DNA of 25,373 nt from an uncultured Verrucomicrobiota bacterium (lineage in GTDB: Bacteria > Verrucomicrobiota > Kiritimatiellia > CAIVKH01), in the NCBI GenBank assembly GCA_937894535.1, contig CALBHI010000321.1, positions 1 to 25,373 on the forward strand, in the 5' to 3' direction. Position numbers and translations under genes: made by a program. The stretch's first letter is position 1; the number at the start of each line of letters is the position of its first letter. The notes under the pieces were generated by a model. That model saw only the letters and a list, made by a program, of their open reading frames with translations, made no database searches and was not told the DNA's origin. Positions 1 through 12,600 of this stretch are shown here, one piece after another.

Positions 1-556
1 CACAAGCCCACCCCCAGCGTTGCTGGCGGGCCAGCACGAGGGTGGCCAGGGACAGCATCAGGTACAGGCTTTCCGGATAGAACAACGACAGGAAAAACCC
101 GGTGGGGAACACGCAGAGGTAAAGCGCGGCCCGGTCAGCGAGCGCGGGAGAACCGCCGTCCTGGATGACCAGCTTGTACAGCAGGCAGACGGCGGCGAAC
201 AGGCAGAGGTTGGCGAGGACGAACCCGGTCACCACGTACTCACCGGTGATGGTGCCGAACAGGCGCACCAGCAGCGGGAAAAGCGGGAAAAAGTGGACGT
301 TCGACGGGGTTCCGGGCTCGTAGTGGTAGCCGGACTGGATGATGCCCAGGTACCAGTAGGAGTCCCACTGGAAAAACGGATCGGTGAAGTGGCCCTGCTT
401 CTGGTACCACGTGAATTTTTCGATCCGCAGGTTGCTGTAATACCCGGCGATCAGGATGGTCAGGCGGGACAGCAGGAAATAGCCACCGAGGGTCAACCAG
501 GGCAGGCGACCTGACGGGGCGGACGGCACCGGGCTCGTGGTGGCGGTGGACGACAT
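1..556 (-). CDS. PIG-V-like membrane mannosyltransferase, N-terminal part (truncated by window edge)
   Basis: The frame opens at an ATG read from 556-554 and stays open to the window edge, giving the first 185 residues; no stop is seen. TAAGG lies about 8 bases before the ATG. The product is strongly hydrophobic, with membrane segments near residues 22-40, 106-126, 143-160 and 163-176. The first loop carries FFQWDSYWYLGIIQSGY (61-77), then HFFPLFPLLVRLFG (88-101) and FPTGFFLSLFYPESLY (150-165). This layout is that of the PIG-V/GPI-mannosyltransferase-2 family of GT-C enzymes, which move a mannose from a polyprenyl-phosphate donor on the outer face of the membrane; Asp65 in the WD pair is the likely catalytic acid. 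It follows the giant repeat gene by 62 bases in the same direction, so co-transcription is possible. The acceptor cannot be read from the sequence. Other GT-C/ArnT-like enzymes are the main alternative. Confidence 0.75.
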   Translation of the reverse strand, partial: MSSTATTSPVPSAPSGRLPWLTLGGYFLLSRLTILIAGYYSNLRIEKFTWYQKQGHFTDPFFQWDSYWYLGIIQSGYHYEPGTPSNVHFFPLFPLLVRLFGTITGEYVVTGFVLANLCLFAAVCLLYKLVIQDGGSPALADRAALYLCVFPTGFFLSLFYPESLYLMLSLATLVLARQQRWGWAC

Positions 557-618
557 GCCGGTACCTTAGCGGTTTGAACCGGCAAATCAATCCTTCGCTG
601 GCGGAAGGCCTTGCGCCG

Positions 619-3600
619 TTATTGGTACGGCACACCGTTGGTACCGAGCCAGAGCACGCGGTACACCCGCCGGACATCGTTCGAGGCCTGGAGGTCGATG
701 TACGGGATGTCGCCACCCACGGTCAGGTTGGTGACATCGCCGAGGTTGATCCACACGTATTCGCGGTTGGTGCGGACGAAGTTGGTCGCATACTGGATCT
801 GGTAGTTCTCATCCCAGGCACCACGCCAGACGATGCGGCTGCTGTTGCCGGGCAGGGTGCTGATGGCGGAGACCCGGTGTACGCCGAAGAAGGTGCGGAT
901 CTGGCCGTCGTTGATGTCCCAGTAGTTCGTGTTGCCGGGCCCTTCGCCAACGATGCGCCAGCGGGCATTAAAGCTGTTGAAGGTCGGCGAGTTGGTCCAG
1001 ACGATGTATTCCTGGTAGGCGGGTACACCGGACTGGAGGGTGGTCCATTCGGTACCGCCGTCGCCCGAGTACTGGACGCTGACGTTGAAATCGAACGGCA
1101 CGTTCAGCATGTACCAGGTCAGCGGGTAGGGATTTTCGAGTTCCGAGATGGGCAGGAAGGCATCGGCGGTGCGGGCCTGCACGATCTGGTTGGTCACGCC
1201 GCGGCTGGCGTAATAGGTATTGCCGTAGGCGCCGATGTTGATGCGGCCGCCGTTCTCCATCGTCTCGTTGGTGAAGGAAAGGAACGGATTGCCGCGGTCG
1301 ATGGCCCACGACGTGTTGGTATCCATCACGAAGGTCTGCAGGTTCGTGTCAAAGCGACCAGCCTGGCTTTGCAGGTGGAAGTCATCGGTAGCTACGCTGT
1401 GGAACAGCGGATTGGTCACTGCGCTGCGGAAATCAAGGAAGCGGAGGCGCTGCCAGGTCAGCAGGTTGGTGAAGGTGCTGTAGATGAACGTATTGCTGCG
1501 GGAGGCGGGCCCGAAGAAGTAGACGTTGTAATCGATGTTCGCGGTGAACACGGTTCCGGTGGCACCCGCGATGGCCGCCTGCGCGTTCGACGTCGCGACA
1601 TCGTGGTAGAAGATGTTATTCTGGATGGTCAGGTTCGGGCTGGCCAGCGCCTGGATGGAGGCCTCGCGGTTGTTGACGAACGTGATGTTCTGAACGGTTA
1701 CCGGCGAGGCGGCATCGATGTCGAGGCCGATGCGGCTGTTGTTCCAGATCCGGCTCGACCGGATGATGTGGTTGCTGCCGCCAATCATGCGGACGCCGAT
1801 GTCGTTGGTGGAGGAACCGATGCCGATGAGCTGGTTGAACCGGTTGGTCTGGAGGGTCAGACCGCGTTGTCCGTTCTGGAAAACGAGGTCACGCAACGTG
1901 ACGTACGAGGCATTGACCAGCATGACATCACCCTGCCGGGTCGGCCGCCGGATGACCGTACCGCCGTTGAGCGTGTTCGTGCTGCCCTGGATGACCATTT
2001 GGCCGTTGGTGCTGCCACCGCGCGACCAGATGACGCGGATGATCGAACTGGTATAGACCCCGGTATCCACATAAATGATATCGGACGGTTCCGTGTCGTA
2101 GGCGGCAAGCAGGTTCTCCAGGGTTGCCTTCGGGGTGGCCGGAGTGCGGCCATCGTTGGCATCGTTGCCAGGTGCGGTGGTGTACACATCGCCGGTGGTC
2201 GAGGTGTCGTTGACATAGAAACTCAACACATCGTTGCGGATGTTGAAGATGCTATCCGTGGTGTCCTGAACATTGGTATTGGCCTCCAGAACCACACGCC
2301 ACAGCGCGTCGAGCGAGTTGGTAGCGGTCGAGGCATCCCACACATAGGCACCGCTGGACACGGCAACATCGGAAACGATGGTGAGCCAGTTGGCGCCGCC
2401 ATCGGTCGAGTATTGCAGGGTTACCCGGTTGGTGGGATCAACCGCGCCGGAGAGCCAGCGCAGGGTATTCGTTCCGCGGAGCACACCACCGTCGTTCATG
2501 GTGATCGCATACAACCAGGCATTGGTGCGGCTACGGCTGGCTTGGGCGGTGTTGCCAAAGGCACCGATGTTGATCCGGTTGCCATTCGGCGCGGTCTCAT
2601 TCAGGAACTCGTCGAACGGAGCGCCGGCATCGATGGCCGGGGAATGTTCCCCATCGGCGGTGAATCCGGATCCGTTCCAGCGGCCGGTTACCGACTTCAC
2701 GCGGAAGTCGCCACCGGGTTCATCGGCAAACACCGGATCGCCGGTGATGCTGTTGGTATCCTGCCGCGAATTTTGCTGCCAGTAGATCAGGCGCTCCCAC
2801 AGTCCATCCTGGGCGTTACCGAACCAGGCCCCGTTGCGCAGGCTGAACAGGTTGAAGTCGGACTGGACCACACCGCCCTGGGTTTCGATGCAGTACCCGT
2901 TGCCGGTGATGCCATTCGCGACCAGGATGTTGTTCCGGACGACCGACAAGCTGTCCGATTCAATTTGCTGGATCGCGGTCTGGTTGGCCACCAGCGTGTT
3001 GTTGAGAACCTGGACATTGACGCCACTGATCTTGACCAAGGGGGTGTTGCTGCCCGCCACCACGGAATTGATCAGGCGGCTATTGTCGCCGAGTAACTCC
3101 AATCCGCCGTTGCGCACATACCCGCTGCGCGCCAGCACATCGTTTCCGCTCAGCTTGACCAGTCCGTTGGTCACCTGGTAGTTCTCGATGATGCCGAGCG
3201 GACCGGCCAGCTCAACACTGGAGCGTTGCATCGAGACATCGCGCAAGGTGATGTTGGTGCCGGCGGCCTTGATGCCGGCAGAGAACAAGGACACCCGCTC
3301 CAGCTCGACGTAGGCGGCCTCGATTTCCAGCACGATCGGACCGGATACGCCCTCGGTGATCCCGACCGCATCCCAGGTCACACCGTTGGTACTGCCGCGG
3401 ATGATAACCGGGTTCACGCTGTTACCGCCGTTGTCGAGGCGGACCTTGGCGATGTCGTTCGAGGTGATGACATAGTAACCGGTATCGAGCAGGACGATGT
3501 CTTCCGGATCGATATCCCAGGAATCCAGGATGGCCCGCAAGGTCGCCTTCGGCGCATTGCTGGCGATGCCGAGGTTGGCGTCATCCCCCGCGGACGTGGT

Positions 3601-6600
3601 GTAAACGTCCCCGGCGGTGTTGGTGTCATTCACGTAGAAAGTGAACGGGCCGTTGAGGCCGAAGATGCGGTCGGTCTGGTCGTTGACATTGGTATTGCCG
3701 ACCAGGGTCACGCGCCACTTGGTGGTCGGGCTGCGGAATGGGTTGGCCGACAGGCTGTTCCACAGGTAGCCGTCCTGATCGATGGGGATATTGACGGCGA
3801 TGGTCGACCAGTTGGTGCCGGAGTCGATGGAGTAGTCGAGGTCAACGCGGTTGGTCGGATCGAGGTTCCCGTAGAACCAGTACAACGAGAAGATGCCGCC
3901 AATGCGACCTCCGGCCATGGCGGTGACCGCGAGCAGCCATTCGTTGGTCCGGCTGCGGCTGGCCTCCGAGGTGTTGCCATACAGGCCGATGTTGCGGCGC
4001 GCGCCGTTCGGATCGGTTTCCAGGTTGAAGGTATCGGCGGGGTTGCCGGTATCGATGATCCAGGAGAACTCGGGGTCGCTGGTGACAAAGAGTCCGGAGA
4101 CCGGATCAAACCGGCCGGCCGGGCTGCGCGGATGGTAATCATCGGCGGCGGCATCATGGAACAGCGGATCCACGCTCACCGAGTGCACGTTCTGGGTTGT
4201 GCGTTGGGTGAATTGGGGCAAACCAGCGATGGGTTCGCCGCTCAGCACCGCGTACGAGGCGCCGCCCTGCACGAAGAAGTTGTTGTAGTCGGCGAGGAGC
4301 AGGGTCTGGTTCAGGGCAAGGGCCCCGTTGGTCACATTGCCGTAGGCGTGGAGCACGCTGTTGCTGATGCGGAGACCACCCCCGCTGGCGGCAATACCGT
4401 CGCCGGCATTCGACCAGATGATCGAGTTGAGCAGGTAGAGATCGCTGCCGGCCACGTTGATGCCGTCGCCGGAGCCACGGGTCACGACCACACGCTCCAG
4501 CGTATTGCTCGACGACTGGTTCATGTTGATGCCCGAGAAACCGCAATCGCGGATGAGCAGGTTGCGGAAATACATATTGCCTGGCGTCGGCTGGATGTTG
4601 TTGAAATAAATGCCGATGTTGGCGCCCTCGAGAACCATGTCCGCGAGTTCGATGTGGGATACATTCACCAGCTCGATGACGGACTCGTTGTTTTGATCGG
4701 GCGGCGCGAAGGCGTTGGTCACCACGCGGTGGAGGATGGTGCCGCCTTCAAACCAGTTGGTGCTGCCCTGGATCACCATCCGGTTCGTGACGACACCGCT
4801 GTCGTCGGCGAGGATGCGGATGTTGTTGGTGAGGGCATAGAATCCGGTATCCACATAAATCGTGTCGCCACCCTCGAGGTTATAACGGGCGAGCACGGCG
4901 GAGATCGAGGACATCGGGGCATTGCTGACCGTGCCGATGTTGTCCGGATCGCCTGCGGACGTCGTGTAGATATCGCCGGTGGTGCTGCTGTCGTTGACGA
5001 AGTAGCGGATCGGCCCGTTGCGGATGGTGAAAACCCCGCTGGTGTCGGCGACCGAAGGAAGCGCATCGAGGGTGACACGCCACAAGGCGATCGGCGTCGA
5101 GGTGATGGAGCCGGAATCCCAGACATACTGCCCGTTGGTGGCGGGGTAGCCGGTGATGACCGGCTCCCAGACGATACCGCCATTGACACTGTATTCCAGC
5201 GTGACGGTGGCATTGCTGTTCACGCCGCGGGCCAGCCAGATCAGCGGCAGCGGGGTCGGGGCAATACCGCCATCGCGCATGGCCACGGCCAGCAGTCCGG
5301 CGCTGGTGGTGGAACGGCTGGCTTCCGTGGTGTTGCCGAACCGGCCGACATTGATACGGTTGCCGTTGGGCAGCGTTTCCAGGTTGGATGGCAATGCCGG
5401 GTCACCGGCATCAATTGCCCACGAGGTCGCGGTGTCGGAGAAGACAAAGCCCGGCAGGAAGGGACTGTACCGCCCGTTTTGACTGAGCAGGTGGAAATCG
5501 CCGGACGAAGGATTGACGAACAAGGGATCGGTCCGGATCGAACGGAGATCGGCATTCCATGCCTTTTGCCATTCGCTCAAGGCACCGAAGCGGATGCCCA
5601 GGCTGGAATCGCTCATCAACGTGGTGTTGGTGCCGGTCCAGAATACATTGTAATCGCCGGAATAGGCAGCGACCGACGAGTTGATTTCAATGATCACGCT
5701 GGTGTTGGTCGGGGCCGTTACGAACGCCGAATTGTTTACCTGCAATGAACCGAACACGTGCTGCACGGCGCCGGAGACGTTGGCGAACATCGCCCCGTTG
5801 TTCCAACTGATACTTGAATAGGCTCCATTGACCTGCAGGCCCCACCGCTGGTTCGACCAGGCCGCGGCGCGGCTGAACCGGCCGGAGATGACATTGTTCA
5901 TGACAAAGCCGTTGACGTTGTTGCGCACGCCCACCCAGTTCAGGTTGATGTCCTCGGCCGAGGTAATCTCCAAGCCGTTGCTGTTGCCGACAAAGGTCAG
6001 GTGGGAAAGGTCGATATGCTTGGTTTCGTTGATGCGGAATCCGGCGGGGCTGAACGGGTTGCCCTGAATGACGGACCCTCCGCCTGCGGTGTTGGTGCTG
6101 CCCACCAGCCGGATCGGACTGCCGGGTTCGCCGCTCTTCAACACATCGCCGACCAGGCCGAGGCGCATGCCCAGCGGGTTGGTGACGAAGTACGATCCGG
6201 TATCCACATACAGCACGTCACCGGGCCCGAAGGGGTAACGATCGAGTGCCGCACCGGGGTCGAGCAGGGGCCGGTTGATGGCAAGGCCATCGTTGGTGTC
6301 CGACCCGACGGCCGTGGTATAGATATCGCCCGAGGTGTTGGCGTCGTTGACATACACCTGCAGGGCCTGGTTCTTGATGGTGAAGGGCGAGGCCACGGAA
6401 ACCAGGGTGTTGGTGTCGGTTTCGCTGATCACACGCCAGCGGGCGAGTTGGGTGACCGGCTCACCGGAGGCATCCCAGACGAATCCATCGGTGTAGACCG
6501 GGATGTTGCTGGCCACCACGCTGTAATCGACGCCGTTCAGGGCATACTCGAACCGGACGCGGGAGTTGGTCGGCCAGTTGCCGGCCGCCCACCGGATGGT

Positions 6601-9600
6601 GTTGGTGCCACGGATCAATCCGCCATCGTTCAGGCTCAGGGCCACCAGCCAGCCGTTGGTCCGGCTGCGACTGGCCAGTGTGGTATTCCCGTAGTGGCCG
6701 ATGTTGACCCGGGCCCCGTTGGGCAGCGATTCGTTGGTGGCGATAAAGGTCGGATCGCCGGTATCGATCAGCGGCGAGTACACCTCAAAAGGATCGTTGG
6801 TCAAGGTCCCATTGAGCTGGAACCGGCCGCTGGCGCTTTGCAGGGCAAAATCCCCGATGGCGGCGTTGACGATTTGCGGGTCATGGCTCAGCGAGCGCAG
6901 GTCGTTGCCGCGGTCGCGCTGCCAATCGAGCAGGCGCGGGAAGAACTGGTTGCCACCAAAGCCCACCACCCGTTCGGCCAGCAGGGCATTGGCCTGCCGG
7001 TAGTATGCATTGTAATCGGCGACGACGTTGGTAACCTCGAGGCCGAGCAGGTAGATACGGCCTTCCGACCCGCTGGCCTGCATCAGGTTGTTGCGCGCGG
7101 AGATCTGGGCCCCCACCCCGACATTCACCGCGTTGCGGCTGCCCCAGATGGTGTTGTTGAACAGGTCGGCCTCGGCGCCGGAGAGCACCTCGCCCACCGC
7201 CCGCTGGGCGAGCGCAACACCGTTGGTCCCGTTCTTCCACAGCAGGTTGTTCTGGAGGCGGGTGCCGGTTGAGCCGGCGACCAGCACCCCGTTGAGCCGG
7301 TTTTCGACGGCGCGCACATTTTCCAGCGTGACCGACTTGCTCAGCTCGATCCCGACACCGTTTTCGCCATTGATGACGGTGAGGTCCTGCAGCTTCACGC
7401 CCTCGGCCCGGTCAACCCGGATCGCATTGCCCTGCTTGGTGATGCGGTCAAACACGGTTCCGTTCGACGTGAGGTTGGTGCTGCCGCGGATGACCACCGG
7501 CCGGTTCGAAGAACCGGAATCGAGTTCACCGATCACGATATCGATGTTGCCGGCGTAGTTGCCGGTGTCCACATACACGACATCACCGGGTTCCAGATCA
7601 ACCTCGTTCAACAACGCCTGCAGGCTCGCCTTGGGCGTGGAGGGGAGGAAACCGTTGTTGGAATTGTTGCCAACGGCGGTGGTGAACACATCGCCACCGG
7701 TATTGGCATCGTTGACGAAGTACGGGATCGATCCGTCCTGGGTCAGGGCAAAGAACACCTCGTTGGTGGAACTGAGCGATGGATCGGTCTGGCTGCTGAT
7801 CCGCCATAGACCGGCGGCGGCACGGCCGAAGTCGGCGCTGTCCCATTCATACGACTGATTCACCGCGACAACATTGGTGGCGATGTTGGTCCACGTTGAT
7901 CCGCCGTCATTCGAGAATTCCAGGTGCACCAGCTGGCTGTTCACCGGGCCGGAGGAATGCCAGCGCAGGACGATGTTCGAACTGCCACGACCGCCGTCGC
8001 GGAAGGTAACGACCTGGAGGGTGCCGTTGGTCGGGGAAATCGAGGCTTGGGCGGTATTGCCATACAGGCCGATGTTGATGCGGGAACCGTTCGGCGCAGG
8101 TTCAGCACCAAAGGAGAAGCTTGGATCGCCGGCGTCGATCAGGGGCGACAACTGGTCGAGCCCGTTGGTGATGTACCCCACGCCGGTCACAAAGCGGCCG
8201 AACGGGCTCTGGGGGTGGAAGTCGCCGGCCGCCGCGTTGGCGAAACGCGGATCGCTCTGGAAGCTGCGCAAATCCAGGCCGGTATCGTTCTGCCAATTGA
8301 CCATGCGCTGGAAGCGACGGCGGGCACCGGGATATTGTGCGCCGCGCAATTCGGCGATGAAGGCATTGGTTGATGCGAACAGGACGTTGTAGTCCGCATC
8401 CAGGATGCCGATGCTGGAGATGACGGGCCCGTCGTTACGGGACCAGCCCACGGCATCCGTCTTCCTCATGAACAGCACATTGTTGCGCGCTCGGAGCACG
8501 GAGAGGTCGGCGATGTTGACGCCTATCTGATTCTCATAAAGCACGGAACTCTGGAGAAGGACATTCGTACTGCGCCGGACATCGATGGCGATGTCGTTGT
8601 ACCCGAATGCCACCAGGTTGCGAAGGCGGGATTCGTAACTATCGGAAAGGGTGATGCCTTTGTTTCCAAAGAACATACTGACCCAGTCAAAGGAGGAGAA
8701 CGGGGCATCAACGGCGGTAATCGAAGTGCCCGAAGAGACCGGGAAATGTCGAATACCCAGGTGGAGCAACCGCACGCCGTACGCTTCGCTCAAGGCAAAC
8801 GCCGTGGAACCATTCAGCGCGATAAACCGGGAGCCGCCATTGACCTCGTTGGTACTGCCGCGGATGGTCAGGGTCGGATTGCCGGCCAGCAGCGAGGACA
8901 GGTTGTTGTACTCGGTGAAGGCATCCCACTGGTCAATCACCACCGGTGTGGTCAGGAGGTATTCCCCGGTGTCGACATAGACGGTGTCGCCGGGTTCGAG
9001 GTCGTAATCGGCGATCACACTGGCCAGGCTGAGGCGCGGCGAGGCCGGGGAAATGCCGGTGTTGAAGTTGTCGCCGGCCACCACGCTGTACACGTCGCCG
9101 GTGGTGAATCCGTCGTTGACGTACAGGGCCAAGGGCTGGTTGCGGAACTGGAAGGGGGTGGCGTTGGTCGCGGCAATGCCCGGATCGTTTTCGCTGGTGA
9201 CGCGCCAGCGCCCAAGCCAGGCGGCGGACGAGCCGGTGTCGGTGAACAGGAGTTCGGCGGATGCGGCGATGTTGGACTGGACGAGCAGCCAGGCCGCCCC
9301 GTTGTTGGTCGAGTATTCCACCCGCACCGTGTGCGACGAGGCGACACCAAGGGCACGCCAGGTCAAGGCGACGGAGGCACCTTCGGCACGCCCGCCATCG
9401 CCAAACCGTGCGGCGAGCAGCCGGCCATCGGCGGGACTGCGGCTGGCTTCCGCGCTGTTCCCGTACATGCCGATATCCACCCGCCCGCCGTTGGGGGATG
9501 TTTCCAGGGCAAACGGCGAAAACGGGGAGCCGGCATCCACCAGCGGCGAGGTTGCGCCGTCGAGCACGAAGGTACCGGTTGCGGGATCGAAACGACCGGC

Positions 9601-12600
9601 CGTGCTGAGCGGGTGGAAGTCGGCTTGCGCGGCATTGGCAAAGCCGGGATCACCACTAAGGGAGCGGAGGTCGCGTTCGGTGTCGCGGCTCCATGTGCCG
9701 ACCTTGTCCCACTCGCGCGGGAATTTGGAACCGGTCACGGTCTGGCGCCCCACCCAACCGCCGTTGACGAGGTGGAAGGCGTTGTAATCGGCGGCCAGGG
9801 TGGATTGGCTCAGGATGTAGGCAAACTTGTCCGGGCCGCCAAATACGCCGAACACCGAATTGAAGACGGACAAATCGGAAATATTGGCATTGATCGCGGT
9901 GGTGGCATTGGACCAGAGGACGAGGTTTCCGAGGTCGGTCGCGGTACCCTGTTGGAGGTTGATGCCGGTGTTGGCATTGCGGATCGCCGAGTTCCGCATG
10001 ACGGTACGCGCGGACTGTTCGATGCTCACGCCGATGTTGCCGCCGGAGAGTTCCAGGTGGCGCAGGTTGACATCCGCACTTTGGATCACGGCAATGCCGA
10101 GGTTGGCTCCGGACATCCGGAAGTGTTCGATGGACACGCCGGGGGCGCGGAACAGGCGGATGCCTTCCGGGGTGCCGTTGAAGAACAGGCGGGAGCCCCC
10201 GGCGGTGGTGTTCGTGCTACCGACCAGTCGGAATCCGACATCGAGCTGATCGATGACGATCGAGGTGTTGTTCGAATACCACCCGGTGTCCACGTAAATG
10301 ACATCGCCGGTGATGACATCGTACCGTGCGATCACCTGGGCAATGGAAAGCATGGGGGTCAGCGGGGTGGCACCGTTGTTGGTGCTGAGTCCGGTGGCGG
10401 TGGTGTAGACATCCCCGGTTGCATTGGCATCGTTGACATAGAAGAACACCGGACCATTGCGCACGGCGAAGGGGCGTTCCGACATGCCCGATACGGAGGG
10501 GTCGGTCTCGCTGACCACGCGCCAGAAACCGAGTACGGTGGACGGGATCAGCGTGGTGTCCCACGTGACCGACGAAACGCCGGGCGGCAGGTTCGAGGCA
10601 ATCACCGTCCAGGTAACCCCTTCATCACCGGAAAACTCGACCCGGGCAGTGTGGGCGGTGGCCGCACCGCGGGCGACCCAGTAGAGGGTCACGTTCGTAC
10701 CGGACACCGAGCCGCCGTCGTTGAGGCTGCCGACCAGCAGGACCGGGTTGGTGGGTGTCAGGCTGGCCTGGTAGGTATTGCCAAACGGTCCGATGTTGGC
10801 GCGGCCGCCATTCGGTTCCTGCTCGAAATTGAAGGGCGCAACCGGGTCGGCGGCATCCACCAGCGGCGACGTCTCGGCATCCAGTTCAAAGGCGAGGGTC
10901 TCCGGATTCCAGCGGCCGGCCTGGCTGCGCAGGTGGAAGCGGCCCTGGCTGGCATCGATGAACCGCGGATCGGTGGACAAGCTGTTCGCGTCGCGGCCAG
11001 TGTCGCGCGTCCAGGCGGTGAGCGAATTGTACTCGCGGGCGAAGGATTCGTTCGGGAAGGAAATGCGGCCGATGCGGGCGCCGTCGGTCACGTAATAGGT
11101 ATTGTAATTGGCCTGCAGGTTGGCGGTGGAGGGGCCTTCGAAGAGAAGGCGGCCGCTGCCGCTGGCACCCAGCACGGAATGGGTGATGGTGACGCCGGCG
11201 ATATCGGTGACGGCACGGTTGGTCGAGGCCCAGATCACGCCGTGGTCAAAACGGACATTGCGCGAGTTGAAGGTGTTCAAGCCGCGGTTGCGCGCGGCGC
11301 GGGAGATACTGTTGCGCAGGGTGACGGCCACGGAATTGCTGACCGAAAAGCTGCTTTCCGCGGCGGTGACCCGCAGGTTGTTCAAGGTGACGTTGGTGCT
11401 CGCCTGCATGGCCACACCGAAGGGCAGGATGGTGTTGACCGGCTCGAAGTTCAGGTTCTCGATGACCAGGCCACGGCCGGCCTCGATGTAGATGCCGTAG
11501 CCGGCGAATATCGAACCACCCAGCGACGTATTGGTGCTGCCGATGACATACACGGGGTTAGTGGCGTTGCCGGTGTCCTCCTGGTCGATGCGGGTCACAT
11601 CGCCGAGGGCATAGACACCGGTATCGATGTAGACCCAATCGCCGGGTTCAAGGTCGTAGGCGTCCAGCACCTCGCGCAGGTGGCGCTTCGGCTGGTTGGG
11701 CGTGAGTCCGGTGTTGGTCGAGATGCCGATCGCGGTGGTGTACGTGTCGCCGGCCAGCACATCGTCGTTCACATAGAAGGCGACGTTGGTGTTGCGGACC
11801 GCGAATGGAAGGTCGCTGCGGGTATTGATGCCGGGCTGCGGTTCGTAGACCACGCTCCAGATGTAGTTGAACCCGGAGGAGACGGTCAGCGAATTAAAGG
11901 AATACTGCAGGTTGTAGGTGGGGATATTGGAGGCGAGACCGATCCAGGAGAGGCCGTTGTTGCTGGAAAGGCGGACCTGAACGGTGGTTCCGGTGAAATC
12001 GCCGCGGACGTCCCAGCGCAGGACGACGTTGGTACCGGAGACGTTGCCGCCGTCGTTGTAGGAACGGATGAACAGGGTCTGGCTGGTGGTGCTCAAGCTG
12101 GCCGCCGGGGTATTGCCTTCGTGGCCAAGGTTGACCTGGGATCCGTTGGGCGCGGGTTCAAGGGCGAAGGCATGGGTCGGATTGCCGGCGTCAATCATGA
12201 TCGAGGTCACCGCATCGGTCACCAGACCCGACGGTGTGTACCGCCCCACCCGGCTGCGCAACGAGAAGTTGCCGTTTTCGGGCTCCACGAATTCGGGATT
12301 CATGGTGAGACTGTTGGTATCCTGGCCGGTGAACTGCTGCCAGGCGGTGGCGTTGCGGAACAACAGCGGGGCGGACATCGCCGGGGCGGTCGCGCTGATG
12401 GTTTCGAACAGGCGGGCAAATTGTGCGCCATCACCGATTTGCACGTTGTTGTAATCCGACTGGATCGACGAACCGAGGGCCAGATCGAGGGCGAACTTGC
12501 CCGGACCGGATGCGCTGATCAGGGTATTGGTCAGGAAAATACGCGAGGCGCTCAGGGCGCGCACCGAAAAGCTGTTCGACCAGAGCACGCCGTTCAGGAT

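Noticed and set aside
592..608. A short stem CCTTC/GAAGG after the giant gene as its terminator.
   Set aside because: Five pairs with a 7-base loop and no real T-tract are too weak, and the next gene starts 36 bases further on in the same direction.
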